A stretch of DNA of 64,000 bases from Acinetobacter wuhouensis (GCF_001696605.3 NZ_CP031716.1:62001-126000), one strand, 5' to 3'. Counted from the first letter of the stretch, positions 46,606-56,090 are shown. A program made the numbers and translations. Notes: generated from the letters alone by a model not told the origin.

Positions 46606-47964
46606 TTATCCTGCAAAATCAAGACGTTCTTTCGGGAAAACCACTCTAAATATTGACCCCTGATTTTCTTTAGAATCAATTTCTAAGTAAGCGCCATGTT
46701 GCATAAGTACGTGTTTAACAATCGCCAATCCTAAGCCTGTTCCACCCGTTTGACGGCTACGCGCACTATCCACACGGTAAAAACGTTCGGTTAAACGAGG
46801 GATATGTTTCGGATCAATGCCGATGCCCGTATCTTCAACAGTAAAATAACCATGCTCAGCATCATCATGCCATCCGATGGTCACTGTACCGCCTTTAGGA
46901 GTGTATTTAATGGCATTGGTAATTAAATTACTAAATGCACTCGCCAGTTCAGCATCGGAACCAATCAAGTCACAATGACTGTCAATGTCGAGGTTTAAAG
47001 TATGTCCATAATCGACATTGTAGGCTTGCGCATCATCAAATAATTGATTCATTAAATTTGGCATATCAATGATTTGATTCTTCGCAATTTGCTTATTGCC
47101 TTCCAAACGCGATAAGAGCAATAAATCATTCACCAAAGCATTCATGCGACGGGTTTGCGATTGCATCTGCTCAAAGGCACGTTTCCAACGTGGATTTAAG
47201 TCTTCTTGGTCGGTAAAGGTTTCGATATAACCACTGAGTACAGTCAGTGGTGTACGTAATTCATGCGAAATGTTATCGACGAAATCTTTACGCATTTGTT
47301 CTAAGTTATGCACACGTGTAACGTCATAAGCGACGAGTAAACGACTCTCACTACCAAATCTGGTCAATTTAATTTGAACATAGTGCTCTTCATAAACCGA
47401 TGATTTGATTTTGATTCCATCAGGTGATTGGTCAATATTATTAAAATATTCAATAAAACTGGGTTGACGAATAATCGTGAGAATATTGCGTCCACGATCC
47501 AAAGGTTGAATCCCGAGTAGTCTTTCTGCTGCAGGATTCCACCATTCAATTTGGTGTAATTCATCCGTAAGAATAACGGCTTCAGCTAAGGCAACCAGTG
47601 AAGATTGTGCACGATCAATGAGCCCAACCATTTCGGCTTGAACAACACGTTCTTGGCGTTGAGCACGATAGACATTGAAAAGCAGTGCGCCCCAAATCCC
47701 TTCTAAGTTGGGTGGTGAATCGTAAGGTCGATTAGAAATCCACTCATTCACAAGGTATAAAGAGCGCAACTGAAACATAAAAAAAATAGCAAAGGCAATG
47801 GAGATGCAAATCCAAAAGTACCCGATCCCTAAACCAATAAATCCACCGATAACGATTAAGAAAGCCAGTAGACGTAAATCTTGTTTAGCAAACTCCCACA
47901 GACTGCTATAGCGGAATTTTTTATGTTCACGTGCAAGGTCTGGGACGGGGTAGGGTTCATACAT
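46606..47964 (-). CDS. phoR: phosphate regulon sensor histidine kinase
   Basis: Inner-membrane kinase that controls PhoB according to phosphate transport state. The 452-residue product has two adjacent membrane helices near residues 33-65, no large periplasmic domain, and a PAS domain at about 115-215. The phospho-acceptor H-box (DNISHELRTPLTVLSGYIET) is near 235, then N (NLITNAIKYTPKGG), G1 (VEDTGIGI) and G2 (GGTGLGLAIVKH) boxes follow. This layout matches PhoR. ATG 47964 lies 40 bp after phoB on the same strand; the two form an operon. Confidence 0.96.
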   Translation of the reverse strand: MYEPYPVPDLAREHKKFRYSSLWEFAKQDLRLLAFLIVIGGFIGLGIGYFWICISIAFAIFFMFQLRSLYLVNEWISNRPYDSPPNLEGIWGALLFNVYRAQRQERVVQAEMVGLIDRAQSSLVALAEAVILTDELHQIEWWNPAAERLLGIQPLDRGRNILTIIRQPSFIEYFNNIDQSPDGIKIKSSVYEEHYVQIKLTRFGSESRLLVAYDVTRVHNLEQMRKDFVDNISHELRTPLTVLSGYIETFTDQEDLNPRWKRAFEQMQSQTRRMNALVNDLLLLSRLEGNKQIAKNQIIDMPNLMNQLFDDAQAYNVDYGHTLNLDIDSHCDLIGSDAELASAFSNLITNAIKYTPKGGTVTIGWHDDAEHGYFTVEDTGIGIDPKHIPRLTERFYRVDSARSRQTGGTGLGLAIVKHVLMQHGAYLEIDSKENQGSIFRVVFPKERLDFAG

Positions 47965-48004
47965 AGAAAATTTTTTACCTAGAGAATCATTGCTTTGAAA
48001 ATAT

Positions 48005-48715
48005 TTAGCCTAAAGCAACATCTGCACGTGTAGAGAAGCGATAGCCTGTTCCGCGGACAGTTTGTACATAGCGGTCAGCACCATAAGGTTCAAGTACTTT
48101 GCGCAAACGACGGATGTGTACATCAATGGTACGGTCTTCGATATAGACATTGCCACCCCAAACTTGATCAAGTAATTGAGCACGCGTATAAGCACGTTCT
48201 GGATGGGTCATGAAGAATGCCAATAAGCGATATTCCGTTGGTCCCATATCTAAAATGCTGTTGCCAAAACTAACACGTTGGCTAACAGGATCTAGGACTA
48301 AGCCATTGGCATCAATGGTTTTTTCACCACTGAGTGCATTGGCACGACGTAATACTGCTTTAATACGAGAAACCAATTCACGTGTTGAGAATGGTTTGGT
48401 CATATAGTCATCTGCACCCGCATCTAGACCTTGAACTTTATGGTCTTCTTCACCACGGGCAGTCAACATGATGACAGGAATTTCAGACAAATTTTCATCA
48501 CGCTTTAAGCGACGACATAAGTCTACACCACTGACACCACCAGGCATCATCCAGTCGAGTAGAATCAAAGCTGGTCGTTGGTCAACGATCATTTGGTGGG
48601 CTTGTTTTGCATCTTCAGCTTGTAAACATTGGAAACCAGCCATATCCAATGAAGTGTGAATCATTTCTCGAATCGGAAGTTCGTCATCGACGATTAATAT
48701 ATAGTCATCTTTCAC
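48005..48715 (-). CDS. phoB: phosphate regulon response regulator
   Basis: OmpR-type transcription activator of phosphate-starvation genes. The 236-residue protein has a receiver domain with acidic pocket IVDDE, phospho-acceptor Asp in [10 protein letters not shown] near residue 55, and Lys in MTKPFSTRE near 108. The winged-helix domain from about 135 includes [32 protein letters not shown], read in parts. The start is GTG at 48715, preceded by AGGAT. Two PHO boxes lie upstream, so it is probably autoregulated. Confidence 0.97.
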   Translation of the reverse strand: MKDDYILIVDDELPIREMIHTSLDMAGFQCLQAEDAKQAHQMIVDQRPALILLDWMMPGGVSGVDLCRRLKRDENLSEIPVIMLTARGEEDHKVQGLDAGADDYMTKPFSTRELVSRIKAVLRRANALSGEKTIDANGLVLDPVSQRVSFGNSILDMGPTEYRLLAFFMTHPERAYTRAQLLDQVWGGNVYIEDRTIDVHIRRLRKVLEPYGADRYVQTVRGTGYRFSTRADVALG

Positions 48716-48735
48716 AACGCAATATCCTATGTATG

Positions 48736-48749
48736 AACGGTGTACCGTT
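48736..48749. promoter_or_regulatory. short palindrome in the phoB leader
   Basis: AACGGT-GT-ACCGTT lies 20-34 bases before the phoB GTG, between the PHO box and the gene. It may be a leader hairpin or another factor's site. Confidence 0.3.
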
Positions 48750-48757
48750 TTTTATTT

Positions 48758-48775
48758 ATGACAGGCTTATTACAA
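48758..48775 (-). promoter_or_regulatory. PHO box proximal to phoB
   Basis: The minus strand reads TTGTAAT, four bases, CTGTCAT: two 7-base PhoB half-sites with the standard 11-bp period. The second is a perfect consensus and the first matches 5 of 7. Confidence 0.7.
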
Positions 48776-48784
48776 AGATTAATT

Positions 48785-48802
48785 ATGACAGTATCATTGC
48801 AA
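48785..48802 (-). promoter_or_regulatory. second, upstream PHO box of phoB
   Basis: The minus strand reads TTGCAAT, four bases, CTGTCAT, the same pattern as the proximal box and exactly 27 bp farther upstream. The first half-site matches 4 of 7. Confidence 0.55.
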
Positions 48803-48991
48803 AAAGGAGATGTTGGTGCTTTTTTGCAAAAAAATGTGACAAAAAAATGCCATTCTGATGAATGAACTATGACATTTGAACAATAAGTCACTTTTATTTT
48901 TCAGTAAAAGTGTCTTTAATGATTTGAAAATAATTAAAATTTGACAGTTTGATGACAAAGCTAATTTAACTCAAATGATTAAAAGTAAAAA

Positions 48992-49663
48992 CTATTTTGT
49001 GGAAAATGAATCTATTAATGAGACAAATACGGTTTCACAGGCTGAAACAATTTCATCGAGGGATTGTTTAAAGCCACCCATCACCCAACGAATGGCGATT
49101 TGAGTAACATAACCATTCAGTCCAGTCGCAACAAGGGATATTTCTTGTTCACTGCGCTCAATATGAGGCAACATCAACGTGACAAAGGAATGGATTAAAC
49201 GATCGAAACGTCCCATGGTTTCATGGATGGTGGCGTGATTATGCAGTTCTTGAACCAACATGGCATCCACATAAATAATACGAGCAACGCGTGGATCATC
49301 TTTTAACATGGTAAAAATTGCAGTGAGACCACTTCGAATCATATTTTTTGGATCAGGTGCAGCTTGCATAACACCTGTCATAACAGTTTGTTGTAATTGT
49401 TCAATGAGTTGTAAAAAAATGGTTTGAAAAAGATCTTCGCTTTTCTTGAATGATTCATAGAAATAGCGTTCAGTCAGTTTTGCTTCATTACAAATGTCTT
49501 TGACCGTCACAGAAAAAAAACCATGATTTCCATAGGCTTCAATCCCCGCTTCGATTAATTTTTCTCGACGTGCAAGTTTACGCTCAGACAGAGACATGCC
49601 TTTAAATTGACGTTCTTTTGTTGTTTTTATGGTTTTCTTTTCAGTTAAAGTTTGCTCAGTCAT
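48992..49663 (-). CDS. TetR-family regulator divergent from an SDR gene
   Basis: A 223-residue TetR regulator with a lysine-rich N-terminal extension of about 30 residues. The helix-turn-helix follows (LARREKLIEAGIEAYGNHGF, VKDICNEAKLTERYFYESF), then a helical ligand domain with TetR_C-type segments (RVARIIYVDAMLVQE). ATG 49663. It is divergent from the SDR gene. The space between them holds a 38-bp near-perfect palindrome covering both promoters, so it very likely represses itself and the SDR. Ligand unknown, perhaps a lipid-like molecule given the SDR partner. Confidence 0.9.
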   Translation of the reverse strand: MTEQTLTEKKTIKTTKERQFKGMSLSERKLARREKLIEAGIEAYGNHGFFSVTVKDICNEAKLTERYFYESFKKSEDLFQTIFLQLIEQLQQTVMTGVMQAAPDPKNMIRSGLTAIFTMLKDDPRVARIIYVDAMLVQELHNHATIHETMGRFDRLIHSFVTLMLPHIERSEQEISLVATGLNGYVTQIAIRWVMGGFKQSLDEIVSACETVFVSLIDSFSTK

Positions 49664-49778
49664 CTTAAAAAAATACTCGTGTCATGATCGATTGTCACAA
49701 AGAAGCGGCTATTTTAGCAATAAAAGCCATTGAAACCTATTCTGTTATTTTTGTATAAAAAAACATCGGATAATTGAT

Positions 49779-49816
49779 AATATAATATTGACAATATGAA
49801 TTGTCAAAATTATATT
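49779..49816. promoter_or_regulatory. mirror-symmetric divergent promoter and TetR operator
   Basis: Two 17-base arms (49779-49795 and 49800-49816) around ATGA match at 16 of 17 positions. Plus strand: TTGACA at 49788-49793, 17 bp, TATATT at 49811-49816. Minus strand: TTGACA at 49807-49802, 17 bp, TATATT at 49784-49779. Both directions thus have an identical strong sigma-70 promoter sharing one palindrome. Confidence 0.85.
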
Positions 49817-49875
49817 GTGCATGAGAGCTGCACATATTTGTATTTTTGTGTGCGGAATTTAAAAAAGGATAGACA

Positions 49876-50721
49876 ATGAAAAATTTTAAAAACAAAGTCG
49901 CTGCAATTACTGGTGCTGGCTCTGGTATGGGACAACAACTTGCTGTTTTACTTGCAAAAGCAGGTTGCCATTTATCGATTAGTGATGTGAATGAAAAGGG
50001 CTTGGCTGAAACTGTTGAGTTGGTAAAGCCTTATAATGTTCGTGTAACAACGAAAAAAGTAAACGTTGCAAAACAAGAAGAAATGAAAGCTTGGGCAGAA
50101 GAAACTGTTCAAAATCATGGTTCTGTTAATATGATCTTCAACAATGCTGGTGTTGCACTCGGCGCTACCGTTGAAGGTGAAAGCTATGAAGAACTTGAGT
50201 GGATCGTTGGGATCAACTTCTGGGGTGTGGTTTACGGTACCAAAGAATTTTTACCTTATATTAAGAAAACAGGTGATGGTCATATCATTAATACCTCAAG
50301 TATTTTTGGCTTAACCGCGCAACCAACGCAGTCTGGTTATAATGCAACGAAGTTTGCGGTACGTGGTTTTACGGAATCATTACGCCAAGAGCTTGATATT
50401 GAGAAGTGCGGTGTGAGTGCGCTTTGTGTCCATCCAGGTGGTATTCGTACCAACATCGCCAATGATGCTCGTATGAATGACAGTTTAAAATCATTGGGCA
50501 TGAATCCTGATAAATCTGCAAAAGCATTTAATAAATTATTGCGTAAGCCAGCAGTTGAAGCGGCTCAAGAAATCTTGGATGCCGTGATTGCAGATAAACG
50601 TCGTTTATTGATTGGTGGTGATGCGGTTATTGTTGATTTAGCGCAGCGTTTATTACCAACAGGTTATCAAAAACTGGCGACTGGTTTAACTAAATTAACC
50701 AAGCGTTTTGAACCAAAATAA
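49876..50721 (+). CDS. short-chain dehydrogenase/reductase
   Basis: A 281-residue cytoplasmic oxidoreductase of the classical SDR family. Cofactor motif TGAGSGMG at residues 12-19, NNAGVALGA near 90, catalytic Ser in INTSSIFGL near 140 and YNATK near 155, then PGGIRTNI. The acidic residue after the second strand (SISDVNEKG) suggests NAD(H) preference; this is an inference. A C-terminal extension of about 50 residues is typical of long-chain or hydrophobic substrate members. ATG 49876 has AAAGGA upstream. It is divergent from its probable TetR regulator. Confidence 0.9.
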   Translation: MKNFKNKVAAITGAGSGMGQQLAVLLAKAGCHLSISDVNEKGLAETVELVKPYNVRVTTKKVNVAKQEEMKAWAEETVQNHGSVNMIFNNAGVALGATVEGESYEELEWIVGINFWGVVYGTKEFLPYIKKTGDGHIINTSSIFGLTAQPTQSGYNATKFAVRGFTESLRQELDIEKCGVSALCVHPGGIRTNIANDARMNDSLKSLGMNPDKSAKAFNKLLRKPAVEAAQEILDAVIADKRRLLIGGDAVIVDLAQRLLPTGYQKLATGLTKLTKRFEPK

Positions 50722-50733
50722 TTAAATTTTAGA

Positions 50734-50760
50734 AAAAATCGCCATATTTGGGCGATTTTT
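50734..50760 (+). terminator. intrinsic terminator of the SDR gene
   Basis: AAAAATCGCC (50734-50743) pairs with GGCGATTTTT (50751-50760) across a 7-base loop and is followed by more T. Confidence 0.9.
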
Positions 50761-50915
50761 TTTTGCTTAAAATTCACTTTTTTTTTAAATAGCAGCAAAA
50801 ATTAATTTTTTTGATCTGTGGTTAAAATTTGGGATTCATAAAATAGTTTGTTATGATGTGCTCGAAAAATTAAATATTTATTTTTATTAGAAAGATAATT
50901 TGAATCGAGTAAGAC

Positions 50916-53192
50916 ATGAAAAAAACATATTTAGCCCTCAGTTTAGGCATTATTTTATCTATTGGTCAGTTTAGTTATGCAGCATCAGAAGATGTATCGG
51001 CATCTGCTTATGCTGCTGCAAGTATGGGCGAGCATGTACATTCAGAACCAGACGCTGAGGAATCTAGGGAATCATTTAGAGCTGATGTAGAACGCTTATA
51101 TCCGCAATATTTTAAAATAGATGCGGATGATTCACTATATTCAGGATTTATAGAAGACTATAAAAATAGACAATTTTGGACGAAATATTTTACCCGATCG
51201 GCACAATATTTAGATTTATACAAAACGACATTGTCGAACACGCAAGCACGTAAAATTGATCCAAGCTTATCTAAACTTGATGCGATGTTGTATTCAGATT
51301 TAACTCAAATTAATCTTGAATTTGCACAGATTCAAAAGGCACTTAGCCCTTATGTTGAATTCAATCAGGTGATTTTAAATAACATTCAGATTGATCAGCC
51401 ATATCCATTGTTTAATGATGAGCAGGGAAGTAATTATCGTTATGCATTAAACGATATGAAAGAAGTGCAAGAGAAACAACAGGAAAAATTGTTGCAGTTA
51501 ACCAAACACATTGATCAGTACCAAGAAAAATTGGATGAATTTGGTTCAATTGTGTCGAAGCGGGTAAGAAAGCAACATCAAGAAAATATTAATTATTTAA
51601 ATCAACAGGCATTGGCGATTGGGCATTATTTAACTGCCAACATAAAAGCCTATGATGCTTTCATCGCAACTTATCATGAACTAGATAATTATGATGCTGA
51701 ACATGCTTCAAGCTATGCAAAACAATACCAACGAGCAGCTCAGACTGAAGCAAATATAAAGAAAGTAAAAGCATTATTGGCGGTAATTCCTTCTGAACAA
51801 GAAGCGCAGCAAAAATCTTCGGCATTAGAGCAAGAGATGGATCAATTAAAAGGAGCAACTTCTTATTGTTCTTATCTTTGGAGAGGTGATGACTTTAGTG
51901 AAATTGCTTATTATGTCGAAAAACCAAAACAACAATTTTTAAATGAATGTGCTGAACGTAAAACAGAGGTAAGAAAATTTTATGATCAGCATGTTTTTGT
52001 CGCGCCAGTTCCCTCACAAATTGCACCGATTCAAAATATGAATTCGATGGCAGATTTTAAGCGTTATGGTGATGATCTGTACTATACCGAAACGGAGAAA
52101 AATGCGGTCTACCGTTTCAATCTGAAGTCTTTAAAAGAAGAATTGATTTATGAGCATCGACTGCCACGAGAGGAAGATGGTTGTGATCACAATATGTGTC
52201 GTGGCGTAGGTGCGACAGATCTGGTATTGAGTCATGATGGAAAAACCGCTTATGTAACTTCTTTAGATTATGACCAAGTTTTTGCAATCGATTTGGCAAC
52301 TCAACAAGTCGTACAAAAGTTTGCAGTTGGACGTTATCCACGAAAAATTTTATTGGATGCGAAAGGGTCAAATTTATATGTATACAATGGTGTGGGTAAT
52401 AGTATTTCACGCATTCAATTAAAATCAGGCAACGTCAAAACTGTGGCATTGCCTGATAATTATCAAGAGCATTTTTGCCGTGAAATCGGCATGAGCTTTG
52501 AGCCTGATCAGAAAGCGATTCGTATTTTGGGCGATTGGTCAGATCATCCTTATATTTATATGAATACGGATGATTTTAGCTTTTACGAACTCAATTATGA
52601 CATTCCTGAAAAAGTGCTATATCAAGTCGATCCCTATCGTTCTGTGGTCGAGTTTTATCATGATTCCACAATACAGATTGGAATTTATGACATCCGTGTG
52701 GCTCAGGCGGTCAATTTAATTCTGGTTGAGGAAGATGCATTTAAAGAAAAAGATCCTGATTCAGATACATCTATTTATCATCGTTATCAGGATCTTGCGT
52801 CTAAGACTCAACCAGTATTGATGGGATATTTGGGAGATGATTATTTATATTATGTTGAACAGGCAAACTTTAGCCGATTTGATGACTTAAACACTGCTTT
52901 TAAAGCGGAAAATTTGGATCTTTATCTGCTCAATCTTGTAGATCAAAGACAACAAGATAGCGAGAAAGTAACACTCAAATTACCAAGCAAACCTGCAAAA
53001 GTTGAATTACTTGAAAATGGAAAAATTCTGATTCTCTTGGAGAGAGGGTATATCGATGACGCATCTGTTCCTGCTCAAGTGATGATAATTGATCTAAAAG
53101 AATCAAATACGCAACAAATCTTGGAAAGCAATAAAAGCAAGCTTTTAAGTCATTCTAAACTTGATGTCATTGATCTTTATTCAAAAGAATAA
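50916..53192 (+). CDS. large exported protein: helical N-terminal half plus YVTN-type beta-propeller, function unknown
   Basis: A 758-residue protein with signal peptide (MKKTYLALSLGIILSIGQFS, cut near SYAASED). Residues about 55-330 are helical with coiled-coil character (MKEVQEKQQEKLLQLTKHI). Residues about 385-740 are beta-rich with propeller-blade motifs such as LVLSHDGKTAYVTSLDYDQV, VFAIDLATQQVVQKFAVGRY and LLDAKGSNLYVYNGVGNS. Cysteine pairs at CDHNMC and elsewhere suit the oxidising periplasm. I do not recognise the whole architecture in a characterised protein. It stands alone, convergent with a MATE exporter. Confidence 0.75.
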   Translation: MKKTYLALSLGIILSIGQFSYAASEDVSASAYAAASMGEHVHSEPDAEESRESFRADVERLYPQYFKIDADDSLYSGFIEDYKNRQFWTKYFTRSAQYLDLYKTTLSNTQARKIDPSLSKLDAMLYSDLTQINLEFAQIQKALSPYVEFNQVILNNIQIDQPYPLFNDEQGSNYRYALNDMKEVQEKQQEKLLQLTKHIDQYQEKLDEFGSIVSKRVRKQHQENINYLNQQALAIGHYLTANIKAYDAFIATYHELDNYDAEHASSYAKQYQRAAQTEANIKKVKALLAVIPSEQEAQQKSSALEQEMDQLKGATSYCSYLWRGDDFSEIAYYVEKPKQQFLNECAERKTEVRKFYDQHVFVAPVPSQIAPIQNMNSMADFKRYGDDLYYTETEKNAVYRFNLKSLKEELIYEHRLPREEDGCDHNMCRGVGATDLVLSHDGKTAYVTSLDYDQVFAIDLATQQVVQKFAVGRYPRKILLDAKGSNLYVYNGVGNSISRIQLKSGNVKTVALPDNYQEHFCREIGMSFEPDQKAIRILGDWSDHPYIYMNTDDFSFYELNYDIPEKVLYQVDPYRSVVEFYHDSTIQIGIYDIRVAQAVNLILVEEDAFKEKDPDSDTSIYHRYQDLASKTQPVLMGYLGDDYLYYVEQANFSRFDDLNTAFKAENLDLYLLNLVDQRQQDSEKVTLKLPSKPAKVELLENGKILILLERGYIDDASVPAQVMIIDLKESNTQQILESNKSKLLSHSKLDVIDLYSKE

Positions 53193-53201
53193 TGCTATTT
53201 A

Positions 53202-53237
53202 TTGATCTAAATGTATGTGAATCCACATTTAGATCAA
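53202..53237. terminator. shared hairpin between propeller and MATE genes
   Basis: A perfect 13-bp stem (53202-53214 with 53225-53237) with a 10-base loop follows the propeller gene and overlaps the last codons of the convergent MATE gene. T tracts are weak, so it may end transcription in part only. Confidence 0.55.
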
Positions 53238-54596
53238 AGCCTTAATTGTCTTTTTCTTCCATACAAATTGATAATACAAACCTTGCATGAGACACAAACT
53301 AAAGAAAGTCAGTGCAAGCGCATACCAAATGCCTTTTAAACCGAACCATTGGCTAAATAAGTAAGCACATGGGACTTCGATTAAGACGATTGCCAAGATA
53401 TTGAAAATCATCGGGACAGTGACCGTACCACTCGCACGCATGATTGAGGCAAAAATGGCACTCGCACCAAAGAATAAAATTGACCACAACACAATAAATA
53501 AAAGCTGTTGCCCTAGTTCAATTACAGAAGGATCGGTAATAAACAGGGCCATCAAGTATTTTGAACAGATATAAGCCAAAATAACCAATGAGCCAGTGAT
53601 CACAATATTGCTGACTAATGCTGTTTTGGTGACTTTAGATAACAATTCGGATTTGCCTGCACCAATGGCTTGCGCTGCAAAAATAGAACCCGCGATAGCA
53701 ATAGATAGCGCAGGGAATTGAATATAATTCAATACCTGATTGACTGCGCCATAAGCTGCGGTTGCATGTGCGCCGTGTTTATTGACCAAACCAATGACAA
53801 CCAATCCTGCGACAGAATTAGTGATCATCTGAATACCTGTCGGAATCCCTAGTTTTAAAATGGTTTTGCTTAACTCAGGGTGAAAACGTAGATGTTGGAT
53901 CATCGCAAAATCAGGTTTAAGTACATGATCTTTTTTATTTAAATAAATATAAAGAAAAACCAATGTTCCAAGAAATCCTAAACCACTAGCGATCGCAGGG
54001 GCGATGATGCCGAGTTTTGGAAAACCGAAATAGCCACCGATCAGCAATGGCGTAATAATCACACCGATTAAAATGGTTAAACCCGAAGCGAGTAAAGGTG
54101 TTGTACTGTCACCCACGCCACGGAGAATCGAGGTATAGGTAATATAAATAAACAGAAATGGGCTACTCATTAGCATCCATTGCACATAGGGCAAGGCAAG
54201 ATGCATGATGCTTTGATCAATGCCTAACAGCATAAGAATTTGTTTGGCAAAAACCACACCCAAAATTGCAATGATCGTTCCACCAATGATGGTCATAAAG
54301 AGCAGAGTACCGACAATGGTACGGACTTTTTCAGTGTTTTTGGCGCCCCACGCCTGACCCACTAAAACAGTTGCGCCTGTGGATAAACCGATCACGAAAG
54401 CAAGTAGTAAAAATAAAATAGGAAAAAAGACAGCGATGGCGGCAATCGCATCAACACCAAGCATTTGCCCAACAAAAATGGTATTAATCGTGCCCGACAG
54501 ATTTTGCAAAATATTGGTTAAAATGAGTGGACCTAGAAAGATTAAAAAAACCTTCCAAAACTTGGGCTGGTGAAGCATGTCGGGGCGAGCTGGCAT
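53229..54596 (-). CDS. MATE-family multidrug/toxin exporter
   Basis: A 455-residue inner-membrane antiporter with about twelve helices. The MATE pattern is clear: GPLILTNILQNLSGTINTIF near residue 22, GQAWGAKN near 83, SILRGVGDSTTP near 160 and the second-half GSIFAAQAIGAGK near 300. MATE proteins export cationic drugs or metabolites using sodium or protons; the substrate is unknown. ATG 54596 lacks a good ribosome site, and M7 is an alternative. Its 3' end meets the propeller gene tail to tail. Confidence 0.93.
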   Translation of the reverse strand: MPARPDMLHQPKFWKVFLIFLGPLILTNILQNLSGTINTIFVGQMLGVDAIAAIAVFFPILFLLLAFVIGLSTGATVLVGQAWGAKNTEKVRTIVGTLLFMTIIGGTIIAILGVVFAKQILMLLGIDQSIMHLALPYVQWMLMSSPFLFIYITYTSILRGVGDSTTPLLASGLTILIGVIITPLLIGGYFGFPKLGIIAPAIASGLGFLGTLVFLYIYLNKKDHVLKPDFAMIQHLRFHPELSKTILKLGIPTGIQMITNSVAGLVVIGLVNKHGAHATAAYGAVNQVLNYIQFPALSIAIAGSIFAAQAIGAGKSELLSKVTKTALVSNIVITGSLVILAYICSKYLMALFITDPSVIELGQQLLFIVLWSILFFGASAIFASIMRASGTVTVPMIFNILAIVLIEVPCAYLFSQWFGLKGIWYALALTFFSLCLMQGLYYQFVWKKKTIKALI

Positions 54597-54655
54597 CTTT
54601 TATTCTACTGTCAATTTCGTCTGTCTTTATCTCCTTGATCATATAACAACATGCG

Positions 54656-54688
54656 TAAAAAAGCCTAAGTATTTGAGTAACTCAGGCT
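54656..54688 (-). terminator. intrinsic terminator of the aminotransferase gene
   Basis: On the minus strand AGCCTGAGT pairs with ACTTAGGCT with one mismatch, followed by six T. It lies 65 bases past the stop. Confidence 0.75.
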
Positions 54689-54752
54689 CCATAAATTATT
54701 CATAAATATCTTATTTTGATAATTTATTCTGGTTTTTAGTACGTTTCTAAAG

Positions 54753-55907
54753 TTAAACTTGATTTAAAATTTTACAGGCTTGAACTAAAGTCTCCTCTTT
54801 TTTTGCAAAACAAAAACGAATCAAACGTAAATTTTCAGGTGCTTGTTTATAGAAAACCGATACAGGAATTGCCACGATTTTATGTTCTTCGGCAAGGAAT
54901 TTGCACATCTCAACATCGTTTAAATCTGGGCGAATATTGCTGTAATCGACATTTTGGAAAAATGTCCCTTTTGATGGAATGAGGCTGAATTTTGAGTCCG
55001 CAATGCCTGAATTAAATAGATCACGTTTTTGCTGATAAAAGCTAGAAAGCCCTGAAATATGTTCAGGATGTTGTTGCATATAGTTGGCAAGTGCCATTTG
55101 TACAGGTGTAACCCCGCAGAAATTGGCAAATTGATAAATTTGGCGGAAGACTTTCATCAGCTCAGGTGCAGCCACACAATAACCTGTTTTCCAGCCTGTC
55201 ACATGAAAAGTTTTACCAAACGAGCCAACGACAAAACTACGTTCTCGTAGTTCTGGAAATGACAGTGCTGAATAATGTTTTTCGCCATCATAAATGAGGT
55301 GTTCATAGACTTCATCAGACAGCACAACGATATTTTTATCTTGAATGAGTTCAATTAAATTGAGCCAATCCTGTTTTGACCAAATTGCCCCTGTTGGATT
55401 GTGTGGTGTATTCACAATCACCATGCGGGTTTTGTCTGTGATAGCAGATTTAACTTGATTCCAATCCACAGAAAAGTCAGGTGCATTTAGGGCTATATGA
55501 ATTGGTTTAGCTCCAACCAACTGTATGCTAGGCGCATAGCTTTCATAACTTGGGTCGAAAATGATGACTTCATCACCTGCATGGACGATCGCCTGAATGG
55601 CACTGAACAGTCCAATGGTTGCCCCAGGTGTGATGGTAATTTCTGTGACAGGATCAAGTTGTAATTGATCGCGATTTAAAAAAAGTTGTGTGACTTGTTC
55701 TCTGAGTGAGAGTAAGCCATCTCCAGCTGCATATTGGTTATAGCCATCGAGGGTTGCTTGGCTGAGTGCTTGAAGTAAATCGGGGGGTGCAGGGAAGTCG
55801 GGAAAGCCTTGTGATAGATTCAGTGCGTTGAGGCGTTGTGCCATCGCGGTCATGATGCTGAAAATAGTCACGCCTTGTGCAGGGAGTTTAGAGTGGATTT
55901 CGATCAT
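54753..55907 (-). CDS. methionine/aromatic aminotransferase, YbdL-like (PLP class I)
   Basis: A 384-residue fold-type I aminotransferase, closest in length and sequence to E. coli YbdL (386), which transaminates methionine with oxo acids. Visible are LNLSQGFPDFPAP near residue 33, the NTPHNPTGAIW segment near 170, VLSDEVYEHLIYDGEKH near 200 and the PLP lysine in GSFGKTFHVTGWKTGY near 230. The C-terminal arginine lies in LRLIRFCFA. ATG 55907. Monocistronic with its own terminator. The accessory island begins upstream of it. Confidence 0.92.
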   Translation of the reverse strand: MIEIHSKLPAQGVTIFSIMTAMAQRLNALNLSQGFPDFPAPPDLLQALSQATLDGYNQYAAGDGLLSLREQVTQLFLNRDQLQLDPVTEITITPGATIGLFSAIQAIVHAGDEVIIFDPSYESYAPSIQLVGAKPIHIALNAPDFSVDWNQVKSAITDKTRMVIVNTPHNPTGAIWSKQDWLNLIELIQDKNIVVLSDEVYEHLIYDGEKHYSALSFPELRERSFVVGSFGKTFHVTGWKTGYCVAAPELMKVFRQIYQFANFCGVTPVQMALANYMQQHPEHISGLSSFYQQKRDLFNSGIADSKFSLIPSKGTFFQNVDYSNIRPDLNDVEMCKFLAEEHKIVAIPVSVFYKQAPENLRLIRFCFAKKEETLVQACKILNQV

Positions 55908-56085
55908 GACTCGTCTGATATTGTTTATGTGTTGGAGGAAAGTGTAGCAGGTCAGTGAAACTGGGTGAATTGGTTTTGGTTTTATGTTTTTGGAATAGTA
56001 AAATTTTGTTACATTTAATTTTTGGAGATACTTTTCCTATTTCCAAGTCTAATTTTTCTTATCTATTATGAGTTGTATAGTATGG

Positions 56086-56090
56086 ATAAT
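56086..56090. repeat. 5-bp target site duplication, left copy
   Basis: ATAAT abuts the left end of the insertion sequence and is repeated at 57573-57577 at the right end. Confidence 0.75.

Noticed and set aside
53202..53237. Perfect hairpin as an attachment site of a mobile element
   Set aside because: No integrase or direct repeat flanks it. Position between convergent genes fits a shared terminator better.
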